In this document: positions 1-8,311 of the stretch, one piece after another
Position numbering within the stretch: the first letter of the stretch is position 1
How the letters are laid out: each line of letters starts with the position of its first letter
Assembly (NCBI RefSeq): GCF_007744675.1
Contig: NZ_CP036269.1
Span: forward strand, 3,265,546-3,329,545
Length of the DNA: 64,000 nucleotides
DNA from: Gimesia alba
Lineage (GTDB): Bacteria; Planctomycetota; Planctomycetia; Planctomycetales; Planctomycetaceae
Direction: 5' to 3'
The notes under the pieces: model-generated
Databases searched by the model: none
Seen by the model: only the letters and a program-made list of their open reading frames with translations
What the model was told of the DNA's origin: nothing
Position numbers and translations under genes: made by a program

Positions 1-430
1 GATGAACTTGCGCAGTTTGTTCCTGACCCATTCGCGGTAGCTCCGACATTTGTGCAAAGCCAGCCATTCCCCCCTTGCTGGAGCCGATGACACAGCCTGC
101 AGTTTCCCGGGGGAGCCGGTGCATATCAAGCCCCGCATCCTGAATTGCTTCTGCGGTGGCTTTCAGCGCTAATGTGATTGATGGCTCTTGCTGAAAAGGA
201 ATTTGATCAGACAGCGAAGTTGATGAGAGTTGTCTGTCGGGGATGACTCCCCCTGCCACAGGCCGCTTCAGCTGTCGGGACAAGTCATCGAGCAGACAGG
301 TTGCGGATTGCCCCGAGAGCAGTTTCTGCCAGGATGCTTCTCGGCTAGCCGCATAAGGAGTGATTAAACCGATGCCCGTAATTACGACCCTGCGGGGAGA
401 ACGCTCAGATACCGAAAGCTTTGGTCGCAT
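1..430 (-). CDS. Beta-ketoacyl-ACP synthase, N-terminal part (cut by window edge)
   Basis: The minus strand reads an open frame of 143 codons from an ATG at 430 to the window edge. It begins with the thiolase-fold strand RRVVITGIGLITP, and further on has GCVIGSSKGGM, both typical of FabF/FabB-type ketosynthases. These enzymes condense malonyl-ACP with an acyl primer in fatty acid or polyketide synthesis in the cytoplasm. The Cys-His-His active site would lie beyond the edge, so neither activity nor subclass (housekeeping FabF or a synthase of a secondary pathway) can be judged. A small membrane protein gene lies 39 bases upstream on the same strand, so the two may be cotranscribed. The family is clear; the exact role is not. 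Confidence 0.85.
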   Translation of the reverse strand, partial: MRPKLSVSERSPRRVVITGIGLITPYAASREASWQKLLSGQSATCLLDDLSRQLKRPVAGGVIPDRQLSSTSLSDQIPFQQEPSITLALKATAEAIQDAGLDMHRLPRETAGCVIGSSKGGMAGFAQMSELPRMGQEQTAQVH

Positions 431-469
431 TGGAACTTAAAAGTCGCAAAGGAAGAGAGAAGGAAGCAA

Positions 470-691
470 TCAGGAACGATGGCTGGTTCGACAGATGGCA
501 AACAAAGCTAAGCCGAGTAGAACTGCCACCAGAATGTATTCGACGATCGAAGTTTGAGATGATTGCACCAGCCCACTTTTTTTCTCGCCCTCTTGTGCCA
601 GTGCAGCGCTCACAGAAATGAGTAATGTCCCGGAGACTGATACGAAGCCGGTCAAGATTCGGAAAATGTTTTGAGATCGTTTCATAATCAT
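470..691 (-). CDS. Small secreted or membrane protein, 73 aa
   Basis: This short frame has an N-terminal hydrophobic segment (about residues 10-32) ending in AALAQ, which looks like a signal peptide with an Ala-x-Ala-type cleavage site. After a short polar stretch a second hydrophobic segment (about 50-66) follows, with a basic C-terminus. The mature product would be a very small single-span membrane protein. Two start codons are possible, ATG at 691 or ATG at 685, and neither has a strong ribosome binding site. It precedes the ketosynthase gene by 39 bases. I do not recognise the family. The protein-like architecture and operon position argue that it is real. Confidence 0.6.
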   Translation of the reverse strand: MIMKRSQNIFRILTGFVSVSGTLLISVSAALAQEGEKKSGLVQSSQTSIVEYILVAVLLGLALFAICRTSHRS

Positions 692-860
692 TGAAATCTG
701 AAAGCTTAGAGAGAACTGAAGGAATTTTCGGCTAATCCATTGTATCAGTCTGGCTCACAAACTGCATCTGGAAAAGCCGATTCCTGATGGAAACCGTAAT
801 GAAAATAGAAGATTCGAAACTCAGAGTAAACCGTTTCAGACATTAAAACCGCGTCTTCAT

Positions 861-1376
861 TCAGGATTGGATGATCGTATCTACAGGTTGTCGCATTTCG
901 TGAAAATCCTGCTGGTGCAGGAAGACCGTTTGCCAGCTATGGGAGCGAGATCGCATTTTCAAGCGGTATTCATCGATTTTGACCAGATAAAACGCATACA
1001 GGCTCCCCTTGTAGGCGAACAGGGTTTCCAGATTGTTAGACATGGAATTCGGCGGAAGTTGATAGGCGAAGACGAGTGCGGAGATGAAGCCTTCTCCGAA
1101 CAGTTCCTGCCACTGCTGGAGCCCTTGAATATCCTCGATGGTAGCCCAGTTCTCCCAGCGACGACTTTGTCGTTGGTCTGGAGAGATTTCCGTTCTGCCT
1201 TTGACATCCACCAGAAGATTGGGGCCTTGATGTGAATAAACAATAAAATCCAGCGATTTGATGGAGGCGTTTTGCGCCAGGGCTCTGCGTTTCTCGTCGA
1301 CTGCCACATAGGGGACTTTTGCAGCACGAAGGTAGTCTTCAAACGCGGCGTCGTAATGGTTGCGACGGATGACCAT
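861..1376 (-). CDS. HYExAFE-family protein, PD-(D/E)XK nuclease-like
   Basis: The 171-residue product begins with RRNHYDAAFEDYL, a close match to the HYExAFE signature of a family I associate with planctomycetes. Residues 43-59 read Asp, a short loop, then Leu-Val-Asp-Val-Lys-Gly (D43, D57, K59). That spacing is the core signature of PD-(D/E)XK nuclease folds, so a DNA-cleaving or DNA-binding role is possible but unproven. I place the start at ATG 1376, because GGGGAG precedes it by 11 bases and the family motif follows at once; an upstream in-frame GTG at 1403 has no such support. It lies downstream of hisS on the same strand, 139 bases away. No partner methylase or helicase is adjacent. Confidence 0.75.
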   Translation of the reverse strand: MVIRRNHYDAAFEDYLRAAKVPYVAVDEKRRALAQNASIKSLDFIVYSHQGPNLLVDVKGRTEISPDQRQSRRWENWATIEDIQGLQQWQELFGEGFISALVFAYQLPPNSMSNNLETLFAYKGSLYAFYLVKIDEYRLKMRSRSHSWQTVFLHQQDFHEMRQPVDTIIQS

Positions 1377-1515
1377 GAGCCGAATATCTCCCCATGAATT
1401 CACAAGATGAGAACTGATCTTATGTGAATGGTATGGGGTTTTACTGTAAATGTCTATAGTGGCTGCGGGGTTTCAGGCATCCAGCGATAGAATGTGAGGA
1501 TTCGAGGAAGAGATG

Positions 1516-2838
1516 TTATTCGAGCATTCCCCGTACAAATTCAGTTAATTCTTCTTCTTTGACCGCGGTTTGAGTACCTGTCTGTAGTTCTTTGACTTGC
1601 CAAACCTGGTCTTCAAATTCATCAGTTCCTGCGAGAATCACGATCTTGAATCCATGCCGATTCGCGTATTTGAACTGTTTTTTGATCGCTTTGGTGTCCG
1701 GATAGACTTCCACGTTGAATCCGTTCAATCGCAGTTCCCGGGCCAGTCTGAGATATTCCGGAGTATAAGCGGCGTCCATTTGCGAGACCAGAATCGGGGC
1801 CGGAGTCGAAACGTCTGGCAGCATGTTGAGTTCCTGCATTGCCGCCAGCAAACGATCCAGTCCCAGGCTGGCTCCTACGCCCGGTAATTGTTGCGTCGTG
1901 AACAGTTCGGCCAGATTATCATAGCGTCCGCCTGAGCAGACGCTTCCAATCTTTGGTAACGCGTCTAGAAACGTTTCGTAAATAGTGCCGGTGTAATAAT
2001 CGAGTCCTCGCGCAATCGAAGGATCCAGGACAACCCGATCACCGGGAATGCCGGCTCTTTCTGTGGCTGTGAAGATTTCCCGCAGATATTGGACGCCCTT
2101 CTCTCCACAGGCGCTTCCGGAGAGTTGCCGTTCCAGAGAATTCAAAATGTCTGCTGTTTCACCTTGAACGGTCGTCAGCGAGATGATTTTTTCTGCCTGT
2201 TGTTGCGTCAGCCCCCCCTGCTCCTGCATTTCCTTGATGACCGCTTGCGGGTTCAATTTGGGGAGTTTATCCAGGGCTCTTAAGATTTCTGTGGATTGGG
2301 ATTGCAATTCCAGTGTTTCCAGAAGCCCGTTCAGAATCATGCGGTTGTTGATGCGGATTTTGAATTCGGTAAAGCCAATCTTAACCATCAGATCGTGAAT
2401 GATAAACAGCGTCTCAATATCGGCTGAGTTGGAAGTCGTACCGATGGTATCGAAGTCGCATTGCATGAATTCACGGTAGCGTCCTTTTTGTGGTCGCTCG
2501 CCGCGCCAGACGGTTCCGACATGATAGCGTTTAAAGGGGATTCCCAGCTCATTGATGTTCTGTGCAGCAAAACGAGCAAAGGGGACGGTCAGATCGAATC
2601 GCATCGCGACATCTCGGTCGCCCTGTTGAAAGCGAAACATCTGCTTGTCCGACTCTTCTCCCCCTTTTCCGGTTAGAATCTCAGTGTATTCCAGCGCGGG
2701 CGTATCGATCGGTCGAAAGCCGTAGCTGCGATAGACTGATTTTGCAGTCTCAATCAGTTGTTCCCGGGGAATCATGGCAGCTGGCAGATAGTCCCGAAAT
2801 CCTTTGAGTGTGCGTGGCTCAATTAATGTTTTTTTCAC
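1516..2838 (-). CDS. hisS: Histidine--tRNA ligase
   Basis: This is a class II aminoacyl-tRNA synthetase of 440 residues, normal for bacterial HisRS, which charges tRNA-His with histidine in the cytosol. The N-terminus has the expected GFRDYLP. A motif 2 region (RGERPQKGRYREFMQ) follows. The histidine-specific motif RGLDYYTG is near residue 275, and motif 3 (GLDRLL) is near 330. The C-terminal about 90 residues form an anticodon-binding domain. The start is GTG at 2838, with MKKTLIEPRTLKGFRDY as the N-terminus. It lies 78 bases downstream of the YkgJ-type gene on the same strand. No T-box or other leader is evident. Confidence 0.97.
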   Translation of the reverse strand: MKKTLIEPRTLKGFRDYLPAAMIPREQLIETAKSVYRSYGFRPIDTPALEYTEILTGKGGEESDKQMFRFQQGDRDVAMRFDLTVPFARFAAQNINELGIPFKRYHVGTVWRGERPQKGRYREFMQCDFDTIGTTSNSADIETLFIIHDLMVKIGFTEFKIRINNRMILNGLLETLELQSQSTEILRALDKLPKLNPQAVIKEMQEQGGLTQQQAEKIISLTTVQGETADILNSLERQLSGSACGEKGVQYLREIFTATERAGIPGDRVVLDPSIARGLDYYTGTIYETFLDALPKIGSVCSGGRYDNLAELFTTQQLPGVGASLGLDRLLAAMQELNMLPDVSTPAPILVSQMDAAYTPEYLRLARELRLNGFNVEVYPDTKAIKKQFKYANRHGFKIVILAGTDEFEDQVWQVKELQTGTQTAVKEEELTEFVRGMLE

Positions 2839-2916
2839 AGTGATTACCGATTTAGATCGTAAAAGATCTCTCTGTAGTTGTTTGTATGTGATGCAGGATG
2901 GAATTCAAGTAGTGTG

Positions 2917-3363
2917 CTAAATATGTACGACGGGCAGTTTTTGGGTGGCCGTCGCCGCCTGCGATTTTTTGCGTTTCTTCTTTTTCGGTGGTAGAACAGC
3001 GTGGGCATATTCCCAGATTTGTTCCGGAGTTTCGAAGAAGCGATCATAAGTTCCGTCATTGTCGTATTCACAATCATCTGTTGTGTAAGAACGGCAAATT
3101 TTGGGACGATCTTCATAGTTGCCACAACGGTAATCGGGCAGCAGGTATTTGCAGTCGCCATACACCATCAGGAACCAGGTATCTTCATCAACAAAAATGG
3201 AACAATGGCCGTGCATGACATACCACCGCATATGATCGAAGTCTTCCCAGTTTTCAGGAGTTTCGATCGGCAGGGCAAAGTAGCGACAACAACGTGCTGT
3301 GCAATAGCTGCATAAAACTTCCCCGGCTTTGAGATCAGATCGTTTTACTGTGACCGTCGACAT
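2917..3363 (-). CDS. YkgJ-family cysteine cluster protein
   Basis: The 148-residue protein has a CxxCxxxCC cluster near the N-terminus (C18, C21, C25, C26). A second set of cysteines follows in the GDCKYL and RPKICRSY segments. This arrangement defines the YkgJ/UPF0153 family, whose members are proposed to bind zinc or an iron-sulfur cluster; the function is not established. The C-terminal tail is rich in lysine and arginine. The start is ATG 3363, preceded by AAGGGA at a suitable distance. It is cotranscribed in the direction of hisS, 78 bases upstream of it, but that does not by itself indicate a translation role. Confidence 0.8.
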   Translation of the reverse strand: MSTVTVKRSDLKAGEVLCSYCTARCCRYFALPIETPENWEDFDHMRWYVMHGHCSIFVDEDTWFLMVYGDCKYLLPDYRCGNYEDRPKICRSYTTDDCEYDNDGTYDRFFETPEQIWEYAHAVLPPKKKKRKKSQAATATQKLPVVHI

Positions 3364-4036
3364 TGTCGTGTCCCTTGATGAATTATAGATAATGATGACA
3401 AATTTACAGAAAGGTTCGCGTTGTTGGACTCAATCAAAAATTAGATGCGCGTCGGATGAGACACAGGCAGAAAATTGAAAGCAGGGATTCTGCTTCGATG
3501 TTCCCCGATTTGTAACGATTTAGGATGTTTTATAAGTCATCTTGCAGGAAAATGCACGGAATCCGGGGATAGAAAGTTTGGGTTTTCAAGCAGAATCGAG
3601 ACCAGTTTGCTGGTTCCAATACTGCTGGGCGTCTGTTCTGGGGGGCGATCAGAGTCTAATAATGATTCACATTTGTGGGTTTTAGCGATTATCCCGCTAA
3701 GAGAAGGTGTATAATTATGGTTTCTGCTTGACCCTGATTTAGAGAGGGACTTATCATTAAACTAAAGTCCTGTCTGTTGTTCTTAACGATTCGTAGGCCT
3801 CTCGCTTGTCTGGGTCGGGATGCGCAAGAATAATTGATACTACAGGATTTAATTTCGTTCTCACAGGATTTGTGGACGATGTAATAAACAAGATGGCAAT
3901 GAAGATTCTTGAATCGGGCCATTTTGAAAGTATAAGCTGAGAAAATCCATAAAATATAACGATATTGAGTTCGCATAATACGAAATAGCATGACGAGGCA
4001 GCTGCGCTCGTTCGATTTCATCAAGGTTCAAAGAAG
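3364..4036. other. Long divergent intergenic region
   Basis: There is no convincing gene here. It separates the minus-strand YkgJ/hisS unit from the plus-strand gene at 4037, so promoters for both sides should lie within it. Visible elements are a 6-bp inverted repeat TTAGCG/CGCTAA with a 7-base loop at 3682-3700, a TATAAT hexamer just after it near 3710, and a 9-bp direct repeat at 3842-3871. An open frame at 3475-3714 has no ribosome binding site and no protein-like features. Confidence 0.5.
3842..3871. repeat. Direct repeat ACAGGATTT x2, 21-bp period
   Basis: ACAGGATTT occurs at 3842-3850 and again at 3863-3871. The start-to-start distance of 21 bp is two helical turns. It lies about 165 bases upstream of the gene at 4037, where a regulator could bind as a tandem dimer. 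This is seen directly; the function is inference. Confidence 0.35.
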
Positions 4037-4924
4037 ATGCATAAATCTGGAGTTATCCTGGCCTGGTTCGTCGCTCTGGCAGCGGTAGGCGCTGTGCTGC
4101 TGACATCGAAGATGCTTGATGTCCGAGGTAGCTGGTTAAAAAGCGTTGAAAAAAACAAGGCGCAAATTCAGAAGAATGAGGCCGAACTCGAAACCAAAGA
4201 GGCGGAAAGTAAAACACTTCGCAATGATTTAACTCAGTTGATGCTGGGGTGGGACCGGTATTGGGATGCGAATGTGACCGTTGCCAATCAGCAGACGGGT
4301 GAAATCCAGGTCAATATTGGTGGAAATCAAGGTCTGGGATCGGCGCAGCAGGGAGACGATCCGGCTGTACAACCAGTGGTGTTTGCATTCCAGCCTGATC
4401 AGAGCAAGCCGAATGGAGTGAGCTATGTGGGGGCATTCCGTGTGAATGCATTGCAGCCAAACGGTGCCCAGTTGATTTCCGTCAATCCCCCTCAAGCAGG
4501 CGAAGTTGCGACGTGGAAGAATGGTCCCTGGCGCTTAAGAGCTCTAGTCCCTCCCAATTATATTTCTGCCATAAGAACCTTGAGGGATAATCTGGTGGAG
4601 CGCGAGCAACAGCTCAAACGAAAACAGGATCGAATACAGGATTTGAATCGATTACTGGCGGCAGCTCAGGAACGCCTGGAAACCAGAGTGAGCGAATTGG
4701 TAGGTTCTGAAAATGCACCACAGGATGAAGTCCTGCCGATCGAATTAAGAAAAGGTCTCGTTGCCGGCCTCGAAGAAGAAGAGCAACTGCGAAATCAGGA
4801 GTTCCAGGAAACAGATCGTTTAAGGCGTGATCTGTTGAATGTCTATCAAAAACAGCTGGATCTGGTACAGGAAGTCAGTAAGCTGACCAAACAGCTACCG
4901 CAGCAGAAACCGGCAGGATCTTAA
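4037..4924 (+). CDS. Membrane-anchored coiled-coil protein, unknown function
   Basis: The 295-residue product starts with a single hydrophobic segment (about residues 6-25), which would act as a signal anchor. It is followed by a charged heptad-like stretch (about 33-72) rich in Lys, Glu and Gln, a globular middle, and a second long coiled coil (about 180-290) interrupted by an acidic segment. This suggests a periplasmic, membrane-tethered elongated protein that self-associates or spans a distance at the envelope. I do not recognise a family. ATG 4037 is the first good start. The rhomboid protease gene follows 87 bases later on the same strand. Confidence 0.75.
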   Translation: MHKSGVILAWFVALAAVGAVLLTSKMLDVRGSWLKSVEKNKAQIQKNEAELETKEAESKTLRNDLTQLMLGWDRYWDANVTVANQQTGEIQVNIGGNQGLGSAQQGDDPAVQPVVFAFQPDQSKPNGVSYVGAFRVNALQPNGAQLISVNPPQAGEVATWKNGPWRLRALVPPNYISAIRTLRDNLVEREQQLKRKQDRIQDLNRLLAAAQERLETRVSELVGSENAPQDEVLPIELRKGLVAGLEEEEQLRNQEFQETDRLRRDLLNVYQKQLDLVQEVSKLTKQLPQQKPAGS

Positions 4925-5011
4925 TCTGTTAGATTCTGATTAGCATGGAAGGCGGGCGTAGACTCTCAGAACGCCCCTGATTACGAAAAGACAAGCAAGG
5001 ATAGGTTGGCA

Positions 5012-5854
5012 ATGGGGATTGAGAGCCGGGATTACCTGCGGCATGAAAGTGGTGGGGGAAGTTACGGTTCTTTCAGAATGGCATCTGGTGGCTGGGCCAT
5101 CAAGTATCTGATTATTGCCAATATTGCTGTGTTTCTCCTTGAGATATCTTCTCCCTCGATTCTTAATTTTCTGGCATTAAATCGGGACACTTCTCTGCAG
5201 ATCTGGCGATTTATAACGTATGGGTTTTGTCATGCCCCCCAGCATCCTGCCCATATTTTCTTTAATATGTTTGTACTCTGGATGTTTGGTCGTTCGATCG
5301 AACCTATTCTGGGGTCACGTGAATTTCTGGCATTTTATCTGGTGGGCATCGTGATTAGTGGTATCTGCCAGATCGCCATTAGCCCTAACCCGGTGATTGG
5401 TGCTTCCGGGGGGGTGATGGCAGTCGTCTTTCTGACTGCGATGATTTACCCCCGGATGACCGTGCTGCTGATGTTTATCTTGCCGATTGAATTGCGCTGG
5501 CTGGCCGTGCTCTATGCAGCCGTCGATGTGTTTGGATTTATTAATCCGCAGAGCGACGGTGTGGCCCACTTCGCGCATCTGGGAGGCGCCGCGTTTGGGG
5601 TAGCCTATAAGTATTTTGGCTGGCACCTGACAGGAAGCTTTCAGAAGAAGTGGAATCGCTTTAAACTCAGTCGCTCTGCCAGAAGTAAGAACCTGCGAGT
5701 TTATTCCGAGCCCGATACGAAACTGTCTAAGGCCGGGCTGGATGAAAAAGTGGATGCGATTCTGGAAAAAATCAGCCGCGAAGGAGAAGCGAGTCTCACC
5801 GATCAGGAACGGGAACTTCTCAAAGAGGCAAGTCACAAATACAAAAAACGATGA
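5012..5854 (+). CDS. Rhomboid family intramembrane serine protease
   Basis: A six-helix membrane core (about residues 28-205) carries the rhomboid signatures. HIFFNM (about 81-86) provides the oxyanion-side His and Asn. GASGG (130-134) holds the catalytic Ser132, and HFAHLGG holds the catalytic His189. Such enzymes cleave transmembrane substrates within the bilayer. The soluble C-terminal tail (about 210-280) contains a short helical segment, DAILEKISREGEASLTDQER, seen in other bacterial rhomboids. The start is ATG 5012 with AAGGATAGG upstream; a TTG six bases earlier is less likely. The substrate is unknown. The neighbouring coiled-coil membrane protein is a conceivable but untested target. 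Confidence 0.92.
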   Translation: MGIESRDYLRHESGGGSYGSFRMASGGWAIKYLIIANIAVFLLEISSPSILNFLALNRDTSLQIWRFITYGFCHAPQHPAHIFFNMFVLWMFGRSIEPILGSREFLAFYLVGIVISGICQIAISPNPVIGASGGVMAVVFLTAMIYPRMTVLLMFILPIELRWLAVLYAAVDVFGFINPQSDGVAHFAHLGGAAFGVAYKYFGWHLTGSFQKKWNRFKLSRSARSKNLRVYSEPDTKLSKAGLDEKVDAILEKISREGEASLTDQERELLKEASHKYKKR

Positions 5855-5947
5855 GTTGTCGAAATTCGTTGTGGCCTTTTTCCAGATGGTTTCATTTGTG
5901 ATCCGTTTCAGGTTTGTCGTAGGAAATACCGGCTCCGAGGCGCAACT

Positions 5948-6559
5948 ATGTCTGAGTCACATTTTGAAACGCTGATAGAACGAGCCCGGTCAGGGGATCG
6001 TGCTGCAGAGAACGAATTACTGCAAAAATGCCGCAATTATGTCTCAATTATCGCCCGCGCTCAAATCGAAGGCTGGATGCGTACCAAGTTTGATGCATCA
6101 GATCTTGTGCAACAGACATTAATGGAAGCCCATCAGGGGTTCGAGAATTTTAAAGGCCAGACAGAGGCCGAGTGGTTGGGTTGGTTGCGCGGGATTCTAA
6201 ATCACAACACTCTGGATTTTGCCAGAAAATATCAAGGGGCAGCCAAACGCGATGTGAAACGGGAGTTCTCCATCAATCAGGCGGGAGGAGATTCTGTTGG
6301 GGCAACGCCCCACAATTGGGATCTGAAAGATCAGACGGAAACGCCCAGCCGCATTCTGTTAAACCGCGAGCAGGAAATTCTGATGGCTGAAGCGGTCGCA
6401 CAGCTTCCCCCCGATTACCAGGAAGTGATTATGCTGCGGAATCTGCAACGACTTTCATTCAAAGAGGTCGCGGAACGCATGCATCGCAGTCCCGGCGCAG
6501 TGCAAATGCTGTGGTTGAGGGCCTTAAACCAGTTGCAGGAACTGATGGAACGTGTGTGA
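5948..6559 (+). CDS. ECF-type RNA polymerase sigma factor (planctomycete type)
   Basis: The 203-residue protein has a sigma-70 region 2 (about residues 8-95), including FDASDLVQQTLMEAH and a WLRGILNHN core-binding helix. A sigma region 4 (about 145-200) contains LPPDYQEVIMLRNLQRLSFKEVAERM and an SPGAVQMLWLRAL recognition helix. It lacks any C-terminal extension. No anti-sigma gene is adjacent. Instead a membrane Ser/Thr kinase follows after 61 bases, which suggests control by phosphorylation, as known for some ECF factors with neighbouring kinases (for example EcfP/PpkT2 in Vibrio). The start is ATG 5948. The regulon cannot be read from the sequence. Confidence 0.93.
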   Translation: MSESHFETLIERARSGDRAAENELLQKCRNYVSIIARAQIEGWMRTKFDASDLVQQTLMEAHQGFENFKGQTEAEWLGWLRGILNHNTLDFARKYQGAAKRDVKREFSINQAGGDSVGATPHNWDLKDQTETPSRILLNREQEILMAEAVAQLPPDYQEVIMLRNLQRLSFKEVAERMHRSPGAVQMLWLRALNQLQELMERV

Positions 6560-6620
6560 TTTCATGAACTGACTTACTGATGATCTTTAGCATGCAGAAA
6601 CAGAGAGAGCAGGAATACCG

Positions 6621-8303
6621 GTGACAGATAAGCAGGATGATCAGTCAGAATTAGTAATTGAAGTTTTGAACCAGTATCTCGATTACTTACAGAACAGCGA
6701 TCAGGAAAGCTGTCACGGGTTACGAGCAGTAAATCCGGAATTGAAAAACTTGATGGCCTGCCTGGATTCACTCGAACGATTGGCGCCGGATGCAGAAGAC
6801 AGAAATCAAGAAACGCCTGCTCTCGGACCCGATGATGCCACCCAACTGCTACCGGGTTCTTCTTCCGGCCGATCGGCTCTTCAACAGACTCCCGAGTTCG
6901 GCAACTATGAATTGCTGGAAGAACTTGGCCGGGGGGGAATGGGGGTCGTCTACAAAGCACGCCAGAAAGACTTAAATCGGATTGTTGCGTTAAAGACAAT
7001 CTTGAGCAATCAGTTTGCTTCAGAAGAAGAAGTGCGACGGTTTTATCTGGAAGCCCAGGCAGTGGGTCGTTTACAGCATTCAAATATTGTTTCGATCCAT
7101 GAAGTGGGCCAGTATCTGGGGCAGCATTATTTCACAATGGATTATATTTCTGGAGGTTCGTTAGCGAACACCAGCCCCCAGATGCTCTCAGAGTCATCAC
7201 AAACTGATTTTATTCAGGTTGCCTCTCTGATTCAGCAGGTTTCCAAAGCTGTTGAGTATCTGCATTCCAAGGAGATCATTCATCGTGATTTAAAGCCGTC
7301 CAATATTCTGGTTGACGAAAGCGGAATGGCTTATGTCACAGATTTTGGTCTGGCGAAAGTGTTTGACGCAGTTCTTCAGGGGGCTGAACATGATGCGCAC
7401 ACGCAGAGTGGAACGATCGTCGGAACACCCGGTTATATGTCACCCGAACAGGCTGCAGGACAGTTGGATGATATTTCTGTCCGTAGTGACGTCTTTTGTC
7501 TGGGGATTATTCTCTATGAGCTTTTAACTGGCGTTTCACCATTCAAACAAAACAGTCCTTTGGATTCACTGGTGTCTGTGATCGAAGGCGAGCCTCCCCT
7601 GCCTCATTCGCTCAATTCAGACATCCCCCAACCTTTGGAGTTGATCTGTCTCAAATGTCTGGAAAAAGATCCAGAGTTGCGCTATCAGTCTGCCTGTGAT
7701 TTGGCTGACGATCTGGAGCGTTTTATTGCCGGAGAACCGATTCAGGCACAACCGGCTGGATTACGGCATGCGTTTCAACGCTGGTTTCGCAGGCAGCCCG
7801 CTTTAGTCTCTCGGCTGTCGGCAATCGTACTTTCAACGGGGATCATTCAGACGGTCTACTCAACACAAGGGGTGGATTTTTACTATCATCTTAAGATTAT
7901 GACCCTCTTTTGCCTGTGGGGAATTCTGGCGCTGTTTTTTCAATGGGGCCTGGATCACTTCAGAAATCAGGAAAAAGTACGCTATTGTTGGGTAGCCGCC
8001 GATGTTTCGTTGTTGACGGGTTTGCTGATTCTGGCAGACTCCCCTGTTGGCATTTTATTAATAGGTTATCCGATGCTGATTGTATCCGCAGGGCTGTTCT
8101 TTTATGTGAGACTGGTCTTTTTCACGACTGTATTATCCCTACTGGCGTTTGCAGTACTGGTGCTGTCGCGACCTGAATTAACAGAGCTGTGGCAATATCC
8201 CGTGATCTATGGAATGGTTCTGGCGATCCTGGGGATGATTACTGCCTATCAGATTTACCGGGTTCGGGTCTTGAGTCGCTATTACGAACTCAGGCGACCT
8301 TGA
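6621..8303 (+). CDS. Membrane-bound Ser/Thr protein kinase
   Basis: The 560-residue protein starts at GTG 6621. A leading helical segment of about 90 residues is followed by a Hanks-type kinase domain (about 93-372). The domain has the Gly loop GRGGMGVVYKA, VALK, HRDLKPSN, DFG and GTPGYMSPE, so all catalytic residues are present. The C-terminal third (about 395-555) is strongly hydrophobic, with about six transmembrane helices and no obvious extracytoplasmic sensor domain. It sits just downstream of the ECF sigma gene, so the likely target is that sigma factor or its partners. Its stop lies 8 bases from the convergent stop of the glycosyltransferase gene, with no room for a terminator between. 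Confidence 0.94.
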   Translation: MTDKQDDQSELVIEVLNQYLDYLQNSDQESCHGLRAVNPELKNLMACLDSLERLAPDAEDRNQETPALGPDDATQLLPGSSSGRSALQQTPEFGNYELLEELGRGGMGVVYKARQKDLNRIVALKTILSNQFASEEEVRRFYLEAQAVGRLQHSNIVSIHEVGQYLGQHYFTMDYISGGSLANTSPQMLSESSQTDFIQVASLIQQVSKAVEYLHSKEIIHRDLKPSNILVDESGMAYVTDFGLAKVFDAVLQGAEHDAHTQSGTIVGTPGYMSPEQAAGQLDDISVRSDVFCLGIILYELLTGVSPFKQNSPLDSLVSVIEGEPPLPHSLNSDIPQPLELICLKCLEKDPELRYQSACDLADDLERFIAGEPIQAQPAGLRHAFQRWFRRQPALVSRLSAIVLSTGIIQTVYSTQGVDFYYHLKIMTLFCLWGILALFFQWGLDHFRNQEKVRYCWVAADVSLLTGLLILADSPVGILLIGYPMLIVSAGLFFYVRLVFFTTVLSLLAFAVLVLSRPELTELWQYPVIYGMVLAILGMITAYQIYRVRVLSRYYELRRP

Positions 8304-8311
8304 AGACCGGC

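Noticed and set aside
421..621. Plus-strand open frame over the start of the ketosynthase gene
   Set aside because: It overlaps two minus-strand genes and shows no domain or ribosome binding site.
3475..3714. Possible small gene in the long intergenic region
   Set aside because: No ribosome binding site, mixed Cys-rich composition and no recognisable domain.
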